The notes under the pieces were generated by a model. It was not told the DNA's origin. It saw nothing but the letters and a program-made list of their open reading frames with translations, and searched no databases. Of a stretch of 64,000 nucleotides of DNA, positions 32,563-42,036 are shown piece after piece. A program made the position numbers and the translations under genes. Position 1 is the first letter of the stretch, and every line of letters begins with the position of its first letter. The stretch covers positions 1 through 64,000 of the forward strand of contig JAFRTU010000003.1 of the NCBI GenBank assembly GCA_017439085.1, in the 5' to 3' direction. The stretch comes from Clostridia bacterium. Its GTDB lineage: Bacteria > Bacillota > Clostridia > Christensenellales > Christensenellaceae.

Positions 32563-33783
32563 ATGAAAAACATGGTAAACGTAATTGGTCTTGGTTACAT
32601 TGGTCTGCCTACTGCTCTGATGATGGCTTCACATGGCGTCGAAGTGATCGGCACGGACTACAACGCAGAACTGGTCGCTACTCTTAATGCGGGGAAAACG
32701 ACATTTAAGGAAAAGGGGCTGGACGAGCTGTTCCAGGATGCTCTGAACGCTGGTGTGAAATTCACCACAGAGTATCAGGTGATGGATACGTATATTGTAT
32801 CGGTTCCGACACCCTACGATAGATTCAGCAAGAAGGTCGATGCCGTGTATGTGGTTGCAGCAGTTAAAGATGCACTGAAAGTGGCTCCGCAGGGTGCGAC
32901 ACTGGTCATCGAGTCAACAGTCAGCCCTGGCACCATCGAGAAGAGCGTAAGGCCAGTATTGGAAGCGGAAGGTCGGACAGACATCAACCTTGTCCATGCT
33001 CCGGAACGTATTATCCCTGGCAACATGGTCTATGAACTGCTCCACAACAACCGTACTATTGGTGCTGACGATAAGGCTATTGGCGAGAAGGTAAAGGAAC
33101 TCTACGCTTCCTTCTGCCAGGGTGAGATCGTGGTAACCGATATAAAGACGGCAGAGATGACCAAGGTTGTGGAGAATACCTTCCGCGCTGTGAATATTGC
33201 CTTTGCCAATGAACTGGCGAAAATCTGCCGTCATGACAACATGGATGTGTATGAGATCATCAAGATCTGCAATATGCACCCTCGTGTCAATATTTTGCAG
33301 CCAGGTCCTGGAGTCGGCGGTCATTGCATCTCTGTTGACCCGTGGTTCCTTGTGGGCGATTATCCATCCCTCGCTAAGGTTATCGACGAGTCTATGAAGA
33401 CCAATGATGGTATGCCGGACTTCGTGCTCAACCGCATCTACGAAATCATGAAGGAAAAGGGTATGACCGACATAACTCGTGTGGGGCTGTATGGCCTCAC
33501 TTATAAAGAGAACGTCGATGATATGCGTGAGTCCCCCACACTCCAGTTGTTGGAGAGCCAAGAGCGACACCTGGCCACGGGACTGAAGGTCTATGATCCG
33601 TTCATTGAGAAGGATGTTGTAGCTAATCAGTACCATGACTTGGATGAGTTCCTAAATGCCGTTGATTTCGTAGTCATCATGGTCAAGCACAATGAGATCA
33701 AGGAGAACATGGATAAACTGGCAGGGAAAGTGGTTCTTGACTGCCACAATATATGCAATCTGCCTGGCATATACCATATTTAA
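32563..33783 (+). CDS. wecC: UDP-N-acetyl-D-mannosamine dehydrogenase
   Basis: The 406-residue enzyme oxidises UDP-ManNAc to UDP-ManNAcA with two NAD+. It has the N-terminal Rossmann fold VIGLGYIGLPTALMMA, STVSPGT, HAPERIIPGNMVYEL, the catalytic-cysteine loop GPGVGGHCISVDPWFL, and the C-terminal domain LYGLTYKENVDDMRESPTLQ. It pairs with wecB at 44298. A second, broken copy follows directly. AAAGG is two bases before ATG 32563 and 11 before ATG 32572, so the start may be the inner one. Confidence 0.9.
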   Translation: MKNMVNVIGLGYIGLPTALMMASHGVEVIGTDYNAELVATLNAGKTTFKEKGLDELFQDALNAGVKFTTEYQVMDTYIVSVPTPYDRFSKKVDAVYVVAAVKDALKVAPQGATLVIESTVSPGTIEKSVRPVLEAEGRTDINLVHAPERIIPGNMVYELLHNNRTIGADDKAIGEKVKELYASFCQGEIVVTDIKTAEMTKVVENTFRAVNIAFANELAKICRHDNMDVYEIIKICNMHPRVNILQPGPGVGGHCISVDPWFLVGDYPSLAKVIDESMKTNDGMPDFVLNRIYEIMKEKGMTDITRVGLYGLTYKENVDDMRESPTLQLLESQERHLATGLKVYDPFIEKDVVANQYHDLDEFLNAVDFVVIMVKHNEIKENMDKLAGKVVLDCHNICNLPGIYHI

Positions 33784-33848
33784 AACTACATTCTCACCGC
33801 TTGGTGAGCAATGATAGATCGCACTACCCCAACAATACTCAGCATCGA

Positions 33849-33891
33849 CTCTGGCTGGCGGGTCAAACAAATACAGGCCCAGCCACCAGAG
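33849..33891 (+). other. imperfect hairpin between the two wecC copies
   Basis: CTCTGGCTGGCGGG faces CCCAGCCACCAGAG around a 14-base loop. No T-run follows. It could be an mRNA stem or the trace of the duplication event. The rest of 33784-33921 shows nothing else. Confidence 0.35.
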
Positions 33892-33921
33892 CGGGCGAGA
33901 AATTGTAAGGAGTAGAGAAAA

Positions 33922-35128
33922 ATGGTCAATGTTATAGGACTTGGATACATCGGTCTGCCGACTGCCCTGATGATGGCTTCTCATGGAGTCGAAGTTGTCG
34001 GAACCAACCACAGCCAGGGCAAGGTTAATATGCTGAAGGCTGGGAAGACTACCTTCAAGGAAGAAGGACTGGATGAGCTTTTCCAGGCAGCTCTTGAAGG
34101 TGGTATTAAGTTCACCACAGAGTATCAGGTCGCGGATGTGTACATCGTTTCTGTGCAGACGCCTTATGACAAATTCACCAAGAAGGTTGAAATGAAGTAT
34201 GTCACGGCTGCGATTGGAGATGTGTTGAAGGTCGCCCCGAAGGGCGCAATTATCGTTGTGGAGTCTACTGTAAGTCCTGGAAGCATCAATAAGTACGTCA
34301 GACCGTATGTTGAGCAGAAGGGATTTGTTATAGGCTCGGACATCCATCTTGTTCATGCGCCGGAGCGGATCATTCCCGGCAACATGATTTATGAGCTACT
34401 GCATAATGATAGGACTATCGGAGCAGATGATCCGGAGATAGGAGAGAAAATTAAAGCTCTGTACGCAACGTTCTGTGGCGGCAACATTGTTGTCACCGAT
34501 ATCAAAACGGCTGAGATGAAATACTTTTAGAGCGGTGAACATCGCGTTTGCGAACGAGCTGGCCAAGATTTGCCGCCACGACAATATGGATGTATATGAG
34601 ATCATTCGTATTTGCAACATGCATCCGAGAGTGAACATCCTTCAGCCTGGCCCCGGTGTTGGCGGGCATTGCATCTCGGTCGATCCTTGGTTTCTGGTCG
34701 GAGATTATCCGTCTCTAGCGAAGGTTATTGATGAGTCAATGCGTACCAACGACGGCATGCCGGATTTCGTATTGAACCGTATCTACGAGATCATGAAGGA
34801 AAAGGGCATGACTGATATTACGAAGGTCGGCCTCTATGGTCTAACCTATAAGGAAAATGTCGACGATATGAGGGAGAGCCCTACTCTTCAACTACTGGAA
34901 AGCCAGGAACGTCATCTCGCCACTGGTCTGAAGGTCTACGACCCGTATATTACTACTGACGTTGTGCCAAACCAGTACCATGACCTGGACGAGTTCCTGA
35001 ATGCAGTGGACTTTGTTGTCATCATGGTCAAGCATAACGAAATCAAAGAGAATGCAGAGAGACTGAAGGATAAGGTGGTTCTCGACTGTCACAACATTAT
35101 CCATCAGCAGGGAGTATATCATATTTGA
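33922..35128 (+). pseudogene. second wecC copy, broken by an internal deletion
   Basis: The two open frames 33922-34530 and 34535-35128 align end to end with the intact wecC. Between GAGATGA (ending 34519) and AATAC (34520), the bases matching CCAAGGTTGTGGAG of the intact copy (33161-33174) are missing. The 14-base loss shifts the frame and produces TAG at 34528-34530. Elsewhere the protein sequence is nearly the same as its neighbour while DNA wobble positions differ widely, so it is an old, formerly functional paralogue rather than a fresh duplicate. The second fragment could start at 34535 but would lack the NAD-binding half. Confidence 0.9.
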
Positions 35129-35151
35129 GAAAAGAAAGGAGGCGATGAGCA

Positions 35152-37785
35152 TTGGGCAGAGTTTCCCTCTATTATCATACCGTAAAGAATATGAAACCAA
35201 GTCAGGTGATCAATCGCCTCCGGATAAAACTTGGTAAAGGTTGTCCACTTGGTGTGGCTGTCAGTGATAACAAAACAAATATTCAGAAGGTTGAAAGCTC
35301 AGAGAGTCTGGATTTTGATCCTGTTTTTCTTGAGCGTTTTCCGGTTGTAGAACTGATGGAGGATACAATCACTATCCTCCACAGCAGTAAAAAGATGGAC
35401 TGGAGAAGGACATGGAATTTTGAAGATAGATCGGCCCTCTGGAATTTCAACCTTCATTATTTTGAGTATCTACTCCCACTTGTTAAGGCGTGGAAAGATA
35501 CTGGCGAGAAGCAATATCTCAACAAAACTGTTGAGATGATCGAGGGCTGGATTGATGCGAATCCGATAGGGAAGAATCCTGCCTGGGCATCTTACACAAC
35601 TGCACTCCGCATAGTTACATGGATCAGTTGGTACGGTTATGTGAACAAAGAAATATCTGAGGAGTTCCGAGAGAGGTTTCTGGCTTCTCTTCACGACCAG
35701 TATGCGTATCTCTCAGTTCACCTTGAAAAGGATATCCTTGGCAACCATTACTTTGAGGATCTGAAGAGCCTTGTGCTGGCATCCATCTTTTTCAGGGATG
35801 ATGTTGCTTTCAAGAAGGCAATAGATGACTTCAAGACAGAATGTAAAGAGGAAATCTTGCCGGATGGGATGCACTTTGAACTCAGCCCCATGTACCACAA
35901 GATTATCTTCGAAGGAATGCTGCGTGTGGCGGTTGCGCTGCGGGGAGTAGGTCGAAAAGATCAAGAGATTGAAAACTACCTCCAGCCGATGTTGGATGTT
36001 GCCTACAGCTTTGAAGACGGCCTTGAGCGTATTCCTCTGTTCAATGATGGTGGCAATAATGTAGCGAAAAGCCTGGATGCATTGGTAAACACAGCGGATG
36101 GTCTGGGTTATAAGCCGAGTTTTAAAGGAAAACTGAAAGATAGCGGGTTCTATATCTTCAAAAAAAATATGGGTGGTCATAGTTGGAAGCTTATCGTTGA
36201 TACAGGACAGCCGGGACCAAAATACATTCCTGGTCACGCTCACTGCGATGCGATGAGTTTTGAGTTATTCCGTGATGGAAAGCCTGTTGTGGTGAACTGC
36301 GGCACGTATGCGTATCAGTGCAAGGAACGGAGCTTCTTCCGCTCCACGGCCGCACACAATACCGTTATGGTTGTGGGAACGGAGCAGAGTCAGTGCTGGG
36401 GAGCATTCCGTCTGGCGAAGAGAAGCAGCACTAGGGTTCTGGACGTGACGGATAACTCCTTAACGATGGAAATGACTGATCAGAAGGGTCAAAAGGTTAA
36501 GAGGACTATCGAGCTCTCTGATACTTTGACTGTGAGGGACGAGTCTGAAGGGAACAATCTGTTGTCTTATGTTCACTTAGCTGATGGGTTCTGCCTTCAT
36601 GTGGAGACTGGAACAAATGAAACTTACAATGATCCGTATGCAGTGGATTATGGAAGAAAAGATTCTATAACGACGATTGAATTACGTGCTAATCACCATA
36701 TAGAATATAAGGTTTCTTGCGGTGAACAGACAACTGGCGCTATAGAGAAAATGCCGACTGATCAATACAAAGGATACAAGCCGCTAGTTTTTTTGAATAA
36801 GCAGCTCTACTTCTATAAGTCCGGTAAGCTCTGGACAGTAAGAAATGCTGAAATGAAGATGGTTGCTGATGTTGTTGGTGGTTCCTGGAAGGACAAATCC
36901 CGAACTCTTATCCGCCTTTTCAGAAGAGAACCCAAGTTTGCTGTGCCGATAGATGATCATAGGATGATTGTAGCGGGTTTCAAAAAGCTTCTGATGGTAG
37001 ATGTAAACAATAAGGATGTTCAAGTTTTAAGTGAGTCAAGAGCCGGATTTTCTGATCCTCTGAACATCTGTAAGGCTGAAAAGAACTGGCTCATGGTTTG
37101 GGGAGACTATGGTTCAAATCCAAATCATGAAGCGATAAACATATACGGACTCAAGGCGGATCTTACCGTGGAGACAGTCTATAGTTTTCAGGCCGGTCAA
37201 ATTAGGCATATCCACAATATTATTCCGAGACTCAAAGGTGGGTATTACATTTTTACAGGCGACCAGGAGACAAGCGCTGGAATTTATACAGCGGATTATG
37301 ACTTCGAGAGGGTTGAGCCTGTTTTAACTGGAAAACAGCGGTATCGTGCGGTTGTAGGTTTTGATACACCTGATGGGCTGCTGTACGCAACAGATGCGGT
37401 TAACGAGCAGAACTATGTGTATCACTTAAAAGCCAACGAACCAGAACAAATATACGAGTTAAACGGATCATGTATATATGGAACTGAGAATAGCGGGTCA
37501 TATTATTTTGCTACAACTGTGGAGCCAGATGAGAATAATAGAGGATTAACATCCTGGGTTTCCAGAAAGCGTGGGGCAGGCATCCTATCTGATGAAGTGA
37601 AGTTGGTAGAGATTGACAACGAGATGGCAGGAAGGATTATTGCATCCTATAAAAAAGATTTGTGGCCTATGAAACTGATGCAGTATGGTTCTATCCAGTT
37701 TCCTCACGGGGAAAGTGACGAAATGTGGCTTTATCCTGTGGCTGTAAAAGGGTTTGATGGAAAGGCAGTTCGGTATGATAAATAA
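35152..37785 (+). CDS. heparinase II/III-like protein fused to a beta-propeller-like domain
   Basis: The 877-residue protein has a helical toroid (about 60-330: ALWNFNLHYFEYLLPLVKAW, GNHYFEDLKSLVLASIFF, FELSPMYHKIIFEGML), a heparinase II/III beta domain (about 340-540: GHAHCDAMSFELFRDGKPVV, FRSTAAHNTVMV), then roughly 330 residues of repeated beta-strand units (LYFYKSGKLWTVRNAEMKMV, YYIFTGDQETSAGIYTADY) that resemble a propeller. There is no signal peptide. Translation starts at TTG 35152, nine bases after AAAGGAGG. Heparinase-like proteins recur in uronate-containing capsule loci and may trim or modify ManNAcA polymer. The C-terminal part is not a known partner to me. Confidence 0.75.
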   Translation: MGRVSLYYHTVKNMKPSQVINRLRIKLGKGCPLGVAVSDNKTNIQKVESSESLDFDPVFLERFPVVELMEDTITILHSSKKMDWRRTWNFEDRSALWNFNLHYFEYLLPLVKAWKDTGEKQYLNKTVEMIEGWIDANPIGKNPAWASYTTALRIVTWISWYGYVNKEISEEFRERFLASLHDQYAYLSVHLEKDILGNHYFEDLKSLVLASIFFRDDVAFKKAIDDFKTECKEEILPDGMHFELSPMYHKIIFEGMLRVAVALRGVGRKDQEIENYLQPMLDVAYSFEDGLERIPLFNDGGNNVAKSLDALVNTADGLGYKPSFKGKLKDSGFYIFKKNMGGHSWKLIVDTGQPGPKYIPGHAHCDAMSFELFRDGKPVVVNCGTYAYQCKERSFFRSTAAHNTVMVVGTEQSQCWGAFRLAKRSSTRVLDVTDNSLTMEMTDQKGQKVKRTIELSDTLTVRDESEGNNLLSYVHLADGFCLHVETGTNETYNDPYAVDYGRKDSITTIELRANHHIEYKVSCGEQTTGAIEKMPTDQYKGYKPLVFLNKQLYFYKSGKLWTVRNAEMKMVADVVGGSWKDKSRTLIRLFRREPKFAVPIDDHRMIVAGFKKLLMVDVNNKDVQVLSESRAGFSDPLNICKAEKNWLMVWGDYGSNPNHEAINIYGLKADLTVETVYSFQAGQIRHIHNIIPRLKGGYYIFTGDQETSAGIYTADYDFERVEPVLTGKQRYRAVVGFDTPDGLLYATDAVNEQNYVYHLKANEPEQIYELNGSCIYGTENSGSYYFATTVEPDENNRGLTSWVSRKRGAGILSDEVKLVEIDNEMAGRIIASYKKDLWPMKLMQYGSIQFPHGESDEMWLYPVAVKGFDGKAVRYDK

Positions 37786-38905
37786 GCAATCGAATGCAGT
37801 CTTTGTAATTTTCGGAATGGGTCCTGCAGGGCTGTTTTTAGCAAGACAATTACGCCGTGCTGGTTTTCATGTATGCGGAATTGGTAAAGAAGACGATATT
37901 GGTCGTTACTCAAACTGCTTAGAGCATTACTATGCGACAGAAGATATAAAAACCATTCATAAAATTGTGAAGGAGATCACGGTTTCCTCCAAACCCAAAG
38001 GATACATTTGTAGTGATCAGTATCTGACCATGTTCTTGGAGGAATGGAAGGAAGTATTCACTCTCATAGATTTTCAAGAGCCTAGTCTAGAACTACTTGA
38101 TTTGATTGCTGATAAAGAAGCTTTGATTCGCTACTGTGAAACACTTGGGATTCCGTTTCCGAAAAGCTATGGTGGGAATGCAGAAAACGAAAACATAGTT
38201 TTTCCTGTTGCAATAAAACCCAATATTAAGAGAGGGTATTCTCCGATAAAAAAGGTAACTGTGATATCCGACCAAAAAAGTTTAGATGAGTTTTTGGAGA
38301 ATGCAAGGGGATTAGGACTAACGAAGGAGGAACTGCTTGTTCAGCAATTTATCCCCGGTGATAATCGATTTGAATATGGATATGGAGGATATTTTCGAGA
38401 CGGAAATCCGATAATTGACGTTGTGTTTCAACAGTTGCGGCAATACCCACAGGGAGTGAGCTGTTACACCTGCGAGGTTATGGATGCAACAGAGTGCGCG
38501 CGGGTTAGAACACTTGTTGCTCCGTTTCTAAAAGCTACATCTTATTGTGGGTTCCTTCAGTTTGATATAAAAAAGCATGGCCAAACAGAAGAACTTTATG
38601 TATTAGATGTAAATCCACGACCCTGGGGGTCTATATCCATGTTAGAGCCGAAATGCGGCAGTAGATCATTATTTGAACATGGTTTTACAGCTGAGCCAGT
38701 CAAGGTAAGATGGAGATTTCCGTTTAAAGAAATAGTCAGCTTTCGTAATTCAAATAATGTATCGTATGGAGATATTAGGAAGATTATTAGTGAATGTGAA
38801 TACAAGAAAGTTGTCGACTTGTATGATCCGAATGATAAAAAGCCGTTCTTCATGCAGATTTCTATTGCAGGAATGAAAGTACTGAAAAAGTTAAAACATA
38901 GGTAG
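37775..38905 (+). CDS. ATP-grasp carboxylate-amine ligase
   Basis: The 376-residue protein has an N-terminal Rossmann-like domain (VFVIFGMGPAGLFLARQLRR) and an ATP-grasp core (IADKEALIRYCETLGIPFP, VAIKPNIKRGYSP, LLVQQFIPGDNRFEYGYGGY, LYVLDVNPRPWGSI with the metal-binding NPR). ATP-grasp ligases join a carboxylate to an amine. With uronic acid sugars in the polymer, forming an amide between a sugar carboxylate and an amino acid is plausible but inferred. It overlaps the previous gene by 11 bp (ATGATAAATAA). Confidence 0.75.
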   Translation: MINKQSNAVFVIFGMGPAGLFLARQLRRAGFHVCGIGKEDDIGRYSNCLEHYYATEDIKTIHKIVKEITVSSKPKGYICSDQYLTMFLEEWKEVFTLIDFQEPSLELLDLIADKEALIRYCETLGIPFPKSYGGNAENENIVFPVAIKPNIKRGYSPIKKVTVISDQKSLDEFLENARGLGLTKEELLVQQFIPGDNRFEYGYGGYFRDGNPIIDVVFQQLRQYPQGVSCYTCEVMDATECARVRTLVAPFLKATSYCGFLQFDIKKHGQTEELYVLDVNPRPWGSISMLEPKCGSRSLFEHGFTAEPVKVRWRFPFKEIVSFRNSNNVSYGDIRKIISECEYKKVVDLYDPNDKKPFFMQISIAGMKVLKKLKHR

Positions 38906-38932
38906 AGCCATTCGAATTATTAAGAAGGTATT

Positions 38933-39565
38933 ATGGTGAATAAGCTGATCATCTATTTACGCAATGAAGGCATTCAGCAAACAATAAGAAAAATAATTAC
39001 GAAGGTCTTCAGATTAGGAAACAGTCAAACCGTGTTTTTTTATAATAGAATTGACGTTGAGTGCGAGTCCCCATATGAGGAACACGACGAGACATATTTT
39101 GAGTTGACAGAGTCAACAATACCGGACTTTGAGAAAATCAAGTTTTGGAATTTCATTAATGCTATGCAGTATATTAATAATCAGAATGAAAGTGTGCTCC
39201 TTGTCAAATACAATGGAGAAGTCATTGCTTACGCAGCGGAGTGTCATGAGAAAGGACGTCCGATTCATGGATTAGGTTCCTTTCAACTGAGAGCGAAAGA
39301 GGCTTGGATTGGACCAGTTTACGTGTTGAAGCAGTATCGTGGAAGGGGAATCAACAGAAGACTGATTATAGAGGTAATGAATAGACTGCGTGCATCTGGA
39401 ATTACTGATTTTTATACGTCAATTAATTCTAACAACCAATCATCTATCAAAAGCTTTCAGAATGCAGGCTTCACAGAGATTGGAAGAGTCGATAAATCCG
39501 GAAAAATCACAGAGAATGATGAAAAGAGGCTCTCGACCCGGTTTGTTTATTCTGAAACTCTGTGA
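38933..39565 (+). CDS. GNAT acetyltransferase
   Basis: The 210-residue protein has a GNAT core in its C-terminal two thirds: AWIGPVYVLKQYRGRGINRR carries the Q/R-x-x-G-x-G/N loop, then YTSINSNNQSSIKSFQNAGF. It lies between the ATP-grasp ligase and a glycosyltransferase and is probably co-transcribed. It may acylate an amino sugar precursor or the ligase product. AAGAAGG precedes ATG 38933. Confidence 0.75.
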   Translation: MVNKLIIYLRNEGIQQTIRKIITKVFRLGNSQTVFFYNRIDVECESPYEEHDETYFELTESTIPDFEKIKFWNFINAMQYINNQNESVLLVKYNGEVIAYAAECHEKGRPIHGLGSFQLRAKEAWIGPVYVLKQYRGRGINRRLIIEVMNRLRASGITDFYTSINSNNQSSIKSFQNAGFTEIGRVDKSGKITENDEKRLSTRFVYSETL

Positions 39566-39602
39566 CATACCTTTCAAAGAAACAACATAAGGAGAATAAT
39601 AA

Positions 39603-40721
39603 ATGACAATAGCAATTCTTGTTGGATTTGTTCCTGGGCCGAGATTTAAAAAACGTATTGCACTTGAAAAGACATTAAGCGATTTACATTTGATTTGCTG
39701 GGACAGAGGTATAAAAAATAAAATAATGCCGGAAGCAGATGGCTTTACTATCCATTCCTTGCTGATTCCGACCGTCAATAATCCATTAAAACGGATGATT
39801 CCGTATTTGAAATTTCGTTCATATGCTCTAAAAGAACTTGAAAAGGTTCAGCCAGATGTTATTCATCTTCAAGGGCTGGATATGCTTAAAATAGCTTGTG
39901 AGTATAAGAAAAAGTCGAAGAAGCCAGTTCACATTATCTATGAAGTGGGTGATCTTCACAGGTTAATCGTCGATGAAGGGAAAACGATTCCAATGAAAAT
40001 CATTAGGCGTTACCTTATCGACATAGAAAGAAGATGCTGTGAGGATATTGATCTCCTTATCGTTACATCCATGAAATACGTGGAATCTCATTTCGGGGCT
40101 TTTGTCCCGGAGGAAAAGACCATGTATATTCCAAACGTTCCGAATCTGACTGCGTTCAGATCATATAAAAGGAAAGAGAGCGGTCCTTTTACGGTTGGTT
40201 TCATCGGGGGGCTTAGGTATAAAAAGCAGATCCAGAATATGATAGACGCCTGTACCAAGTGTGGACTTCGAATGATGTTCGCGGGTTACGAGGAAGAACC
40301 ACAAGTAATATATGATACGTGCAAGGATAGAGAAGATGTCGAGTGGCATGGATATTTTGACTTCTACACTGAGGTTGCTGAAATGTACGGCAAATGCGAT
40401 GTGATGTATTCCGTATATGATGCTGATATGGAGAATGTCAGGGTTGCACTTCCCAACAAACTTTATGAAGCGGTATATTGTGAAATGCCTCTGATCGTTG
40501 CTAAGGGAACTTATCTCGAAGAGGTCGTGAACGAGTGGGGCGTTGGGGTTGCAGTTGATCACAAGAATTCAGAAGAGCTGATTCATGTATTGGGTAGACT
40601 GAAAGCAGATAAAGAGTATTACAAGGGTTTTGTAGATAATTGTAGAGCACACAAAGAAATGGTTGATCTTCAGCTTTATAATGATAAATTGTCAAAAGTG
40701 ATACTTGGTTGGGAGCATTAG
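39603..40721 (+). CDS. glycosyltransferase, GT-B fold (GT4-like)
   Basis: The 372-residue protein has ILVGFVPGPRFKKRIALEKT at the start, DVIHLQGLDMLKIA and IIYEVGDLHRLI in the first half, and FTVGFIGGLRYKKQIQNMID plus LPNKLYEAVYCEMPLIVAKG (the E-x7-E-like donor loop) in the second. It would extend the repeat unit. Donor and linkage are unknown. Confidence 0.8.
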   Translation: MTIAILVGFVPGPRFKKRIALEKTLSDLHLICWDRGIKNKIMPEADGFTIHSLLIPTVNNPLKRMIPYLKFRSYALKELEKVQPDVIHLQGLDMLKIACEYKKKSKKPVHIIYEVGDLHRLIVDEGKTIPMKIIRRYLIDIERRCCEDIDLLIVTSMKYVESHFGAFVPEEKTMYIPNVPNLTAFRSYKRKESGPFTVGFIGGLRYKKQIQNMIDACTKCGLRMMFAGYEEEPQVIYDTCKDREDVEWHGYFDFYTEVAEMYGKCDVMYSVYDADMENVRVALPNKLYEAVYCEMPLIVAKGTYLEEVVNEWGVGVAVDHKNSEELIHVLGRLKADKEYYKGFVDNCRAHKEMVDLQLYNDKLSKVILGWEH

Positions 40722-40728
40722 GACAAAG

Positions 40729-41928
40729 ATGAAGTTAAGGATAGACTCAAATCCGGAAAAAAGATTATGCATCTTTATCGCAGCAGTAGTCTTTTGCGTT
40801 TTTTTAACGAATATTGCAGCTGGACTATCTCAGATTACAGGCATAAGATCATCATTAATTACAACGATGTTAAAAGCTGTATTGGGATTAATGTTTATCC
40901 TGAGACTTAATATATTGGTTAAAAGGTTCGATAAGCATCTGCTGATTTTTGCTGGATGTTCATTAATAGTAATTATGCTAAACTATGCTGTATTCCCAAG
41001 AAACAACGAGTATTTTATAAACACAGTAATAACATTTGTATCGTTCTGCATGACAACATACATTGTCTGTTACACGATAGAAGATTATGAATTGTTGAAG
41101 GTAGAACTGGTTCGGGTTTCTCAAATTATTGCTTTTATAATGCTGTTTTTCTTGATCGGTGTTTTTTCTGGAAGAATTAGCTCGTTTAATGAGGGTCGAT
41201 ATAGTATGGGACTTGGGTACTCATGCGTTATACCGGCGATCATTTTGTCACTTGAACTAGTCCAAAGAAAGCGAATTATCAATATAATAGGTATAGCTTC
41301 TCTAACGATTGCGATTATCACATTTGGATCAAGAGGTCCATTAATCGAATTAATCCTGTTTATTGCTTATTTCTTTATCCGCTATCTAATTCAACAGAAA
41401 AAGTATCTCCAAAGCATCATTGTGGTCGTTTTTGTTATTGCTCTTTTATTCACTTATAAGGATATACTGACTTCCTTTGCGTTATTCTTACAATCGAGAG
41501 GAATGAGAAGTAGAGTTATAAGGACACTGACAACGGAAACATTTTACTTATCGGGCAGAGACTCTCTTTACCAGCAATTGATACCGTACATAAAAGAGAA
41601 TCCTTTTGCAATCAGAGGAATTAATGCAGAATGGAACGTGATTGGTGTTTACGCTCATAACTTTGTCATTGAGCTACTATACCAACTAGGAATTGTCGTT
41701 GGTGGTTCTATTATATTATTGGTCATTGTACGTATTGTAAAGACTCTTTTGGTTAAAGAGCTAAATAATACAGAGATAATGTGTATTGTATTTGCTTTTG
41801 CGTCAATACCTCAGTTGTTGGTGAGTGGTTCGTTATGGACACATTATATATTTTGGATGTGGATGGCGATGTGCTCAAAGCATTTACCAGGATATCAGAA
41901 ACAAATGGATCAAATAGAAACCGACTGA
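40729..41928 (+). CDS. Wzy-like polymerase (capsule locus)
   Basis: The 399-residue integral membrane protein has about ten to twelve helices and an extracytoplasmic loop ending VIGVYAHNFVIELLYQLGIV, the His-Asn pattern of Wzy/ligase proteins. FGSRGPLIEL in the middle is another common block. It starts eight bases after the preceding stop; the frame extends back to a TTG at 40705 without better support. AT-rich with diverged sequence, as usual for capsule-type-specific polymerases. Confidence 0.78.
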   Translation: MKLRIDSNPEKRLCIFIAAVVFCVFLTNIAAGLSQITGIRSSLITTMLKAVLGLMFILRLNILVKRFDKHLLIFAGCSLIVIMLNYAVFPRNNEYFINTVITFVSFCMTTYIVCYTIEDYELLKVELVRVSQIIAFIMLFFLIGVFSGRISSFNEGRYSMGLGYSCVIPAIILSLELVQRKRIINIIGIASLTIAIITFGSRGPLIELILFIAYFFIRYLIQQKKYLQSIIVVVFVIALLFTYKDILTSFALFLQSRGMRSRVIRTLTTETFYLSGRDSLYQQLIPYIKENPFAIRGINAEWNVIGVYAHNFVIELLYQLGIVVGGSIILLVIVRIVKTLLVKELNNTEIMCIVFAFASIPQLLVSGSLWTHYIFWMWMAMCSKHLPGYQKQMDQIETD

Positions 41929-42036
41929 TATGCTTTACGAGCGAACACACAGATCCGATGATGCGGAACATGAAATTTTAGAGTGACAAATCAATCCATG
42001 AGTAGACCAGCCGTATGAACCAGCAAGGATGAGAAT

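Noticed and set aside
34535..35128. An independent 197-residue gene.
   Set aside because: It is the C-terminal half of the second wecC copy left in frame after the 14-base deletion and lacks the NAD-binding domain.
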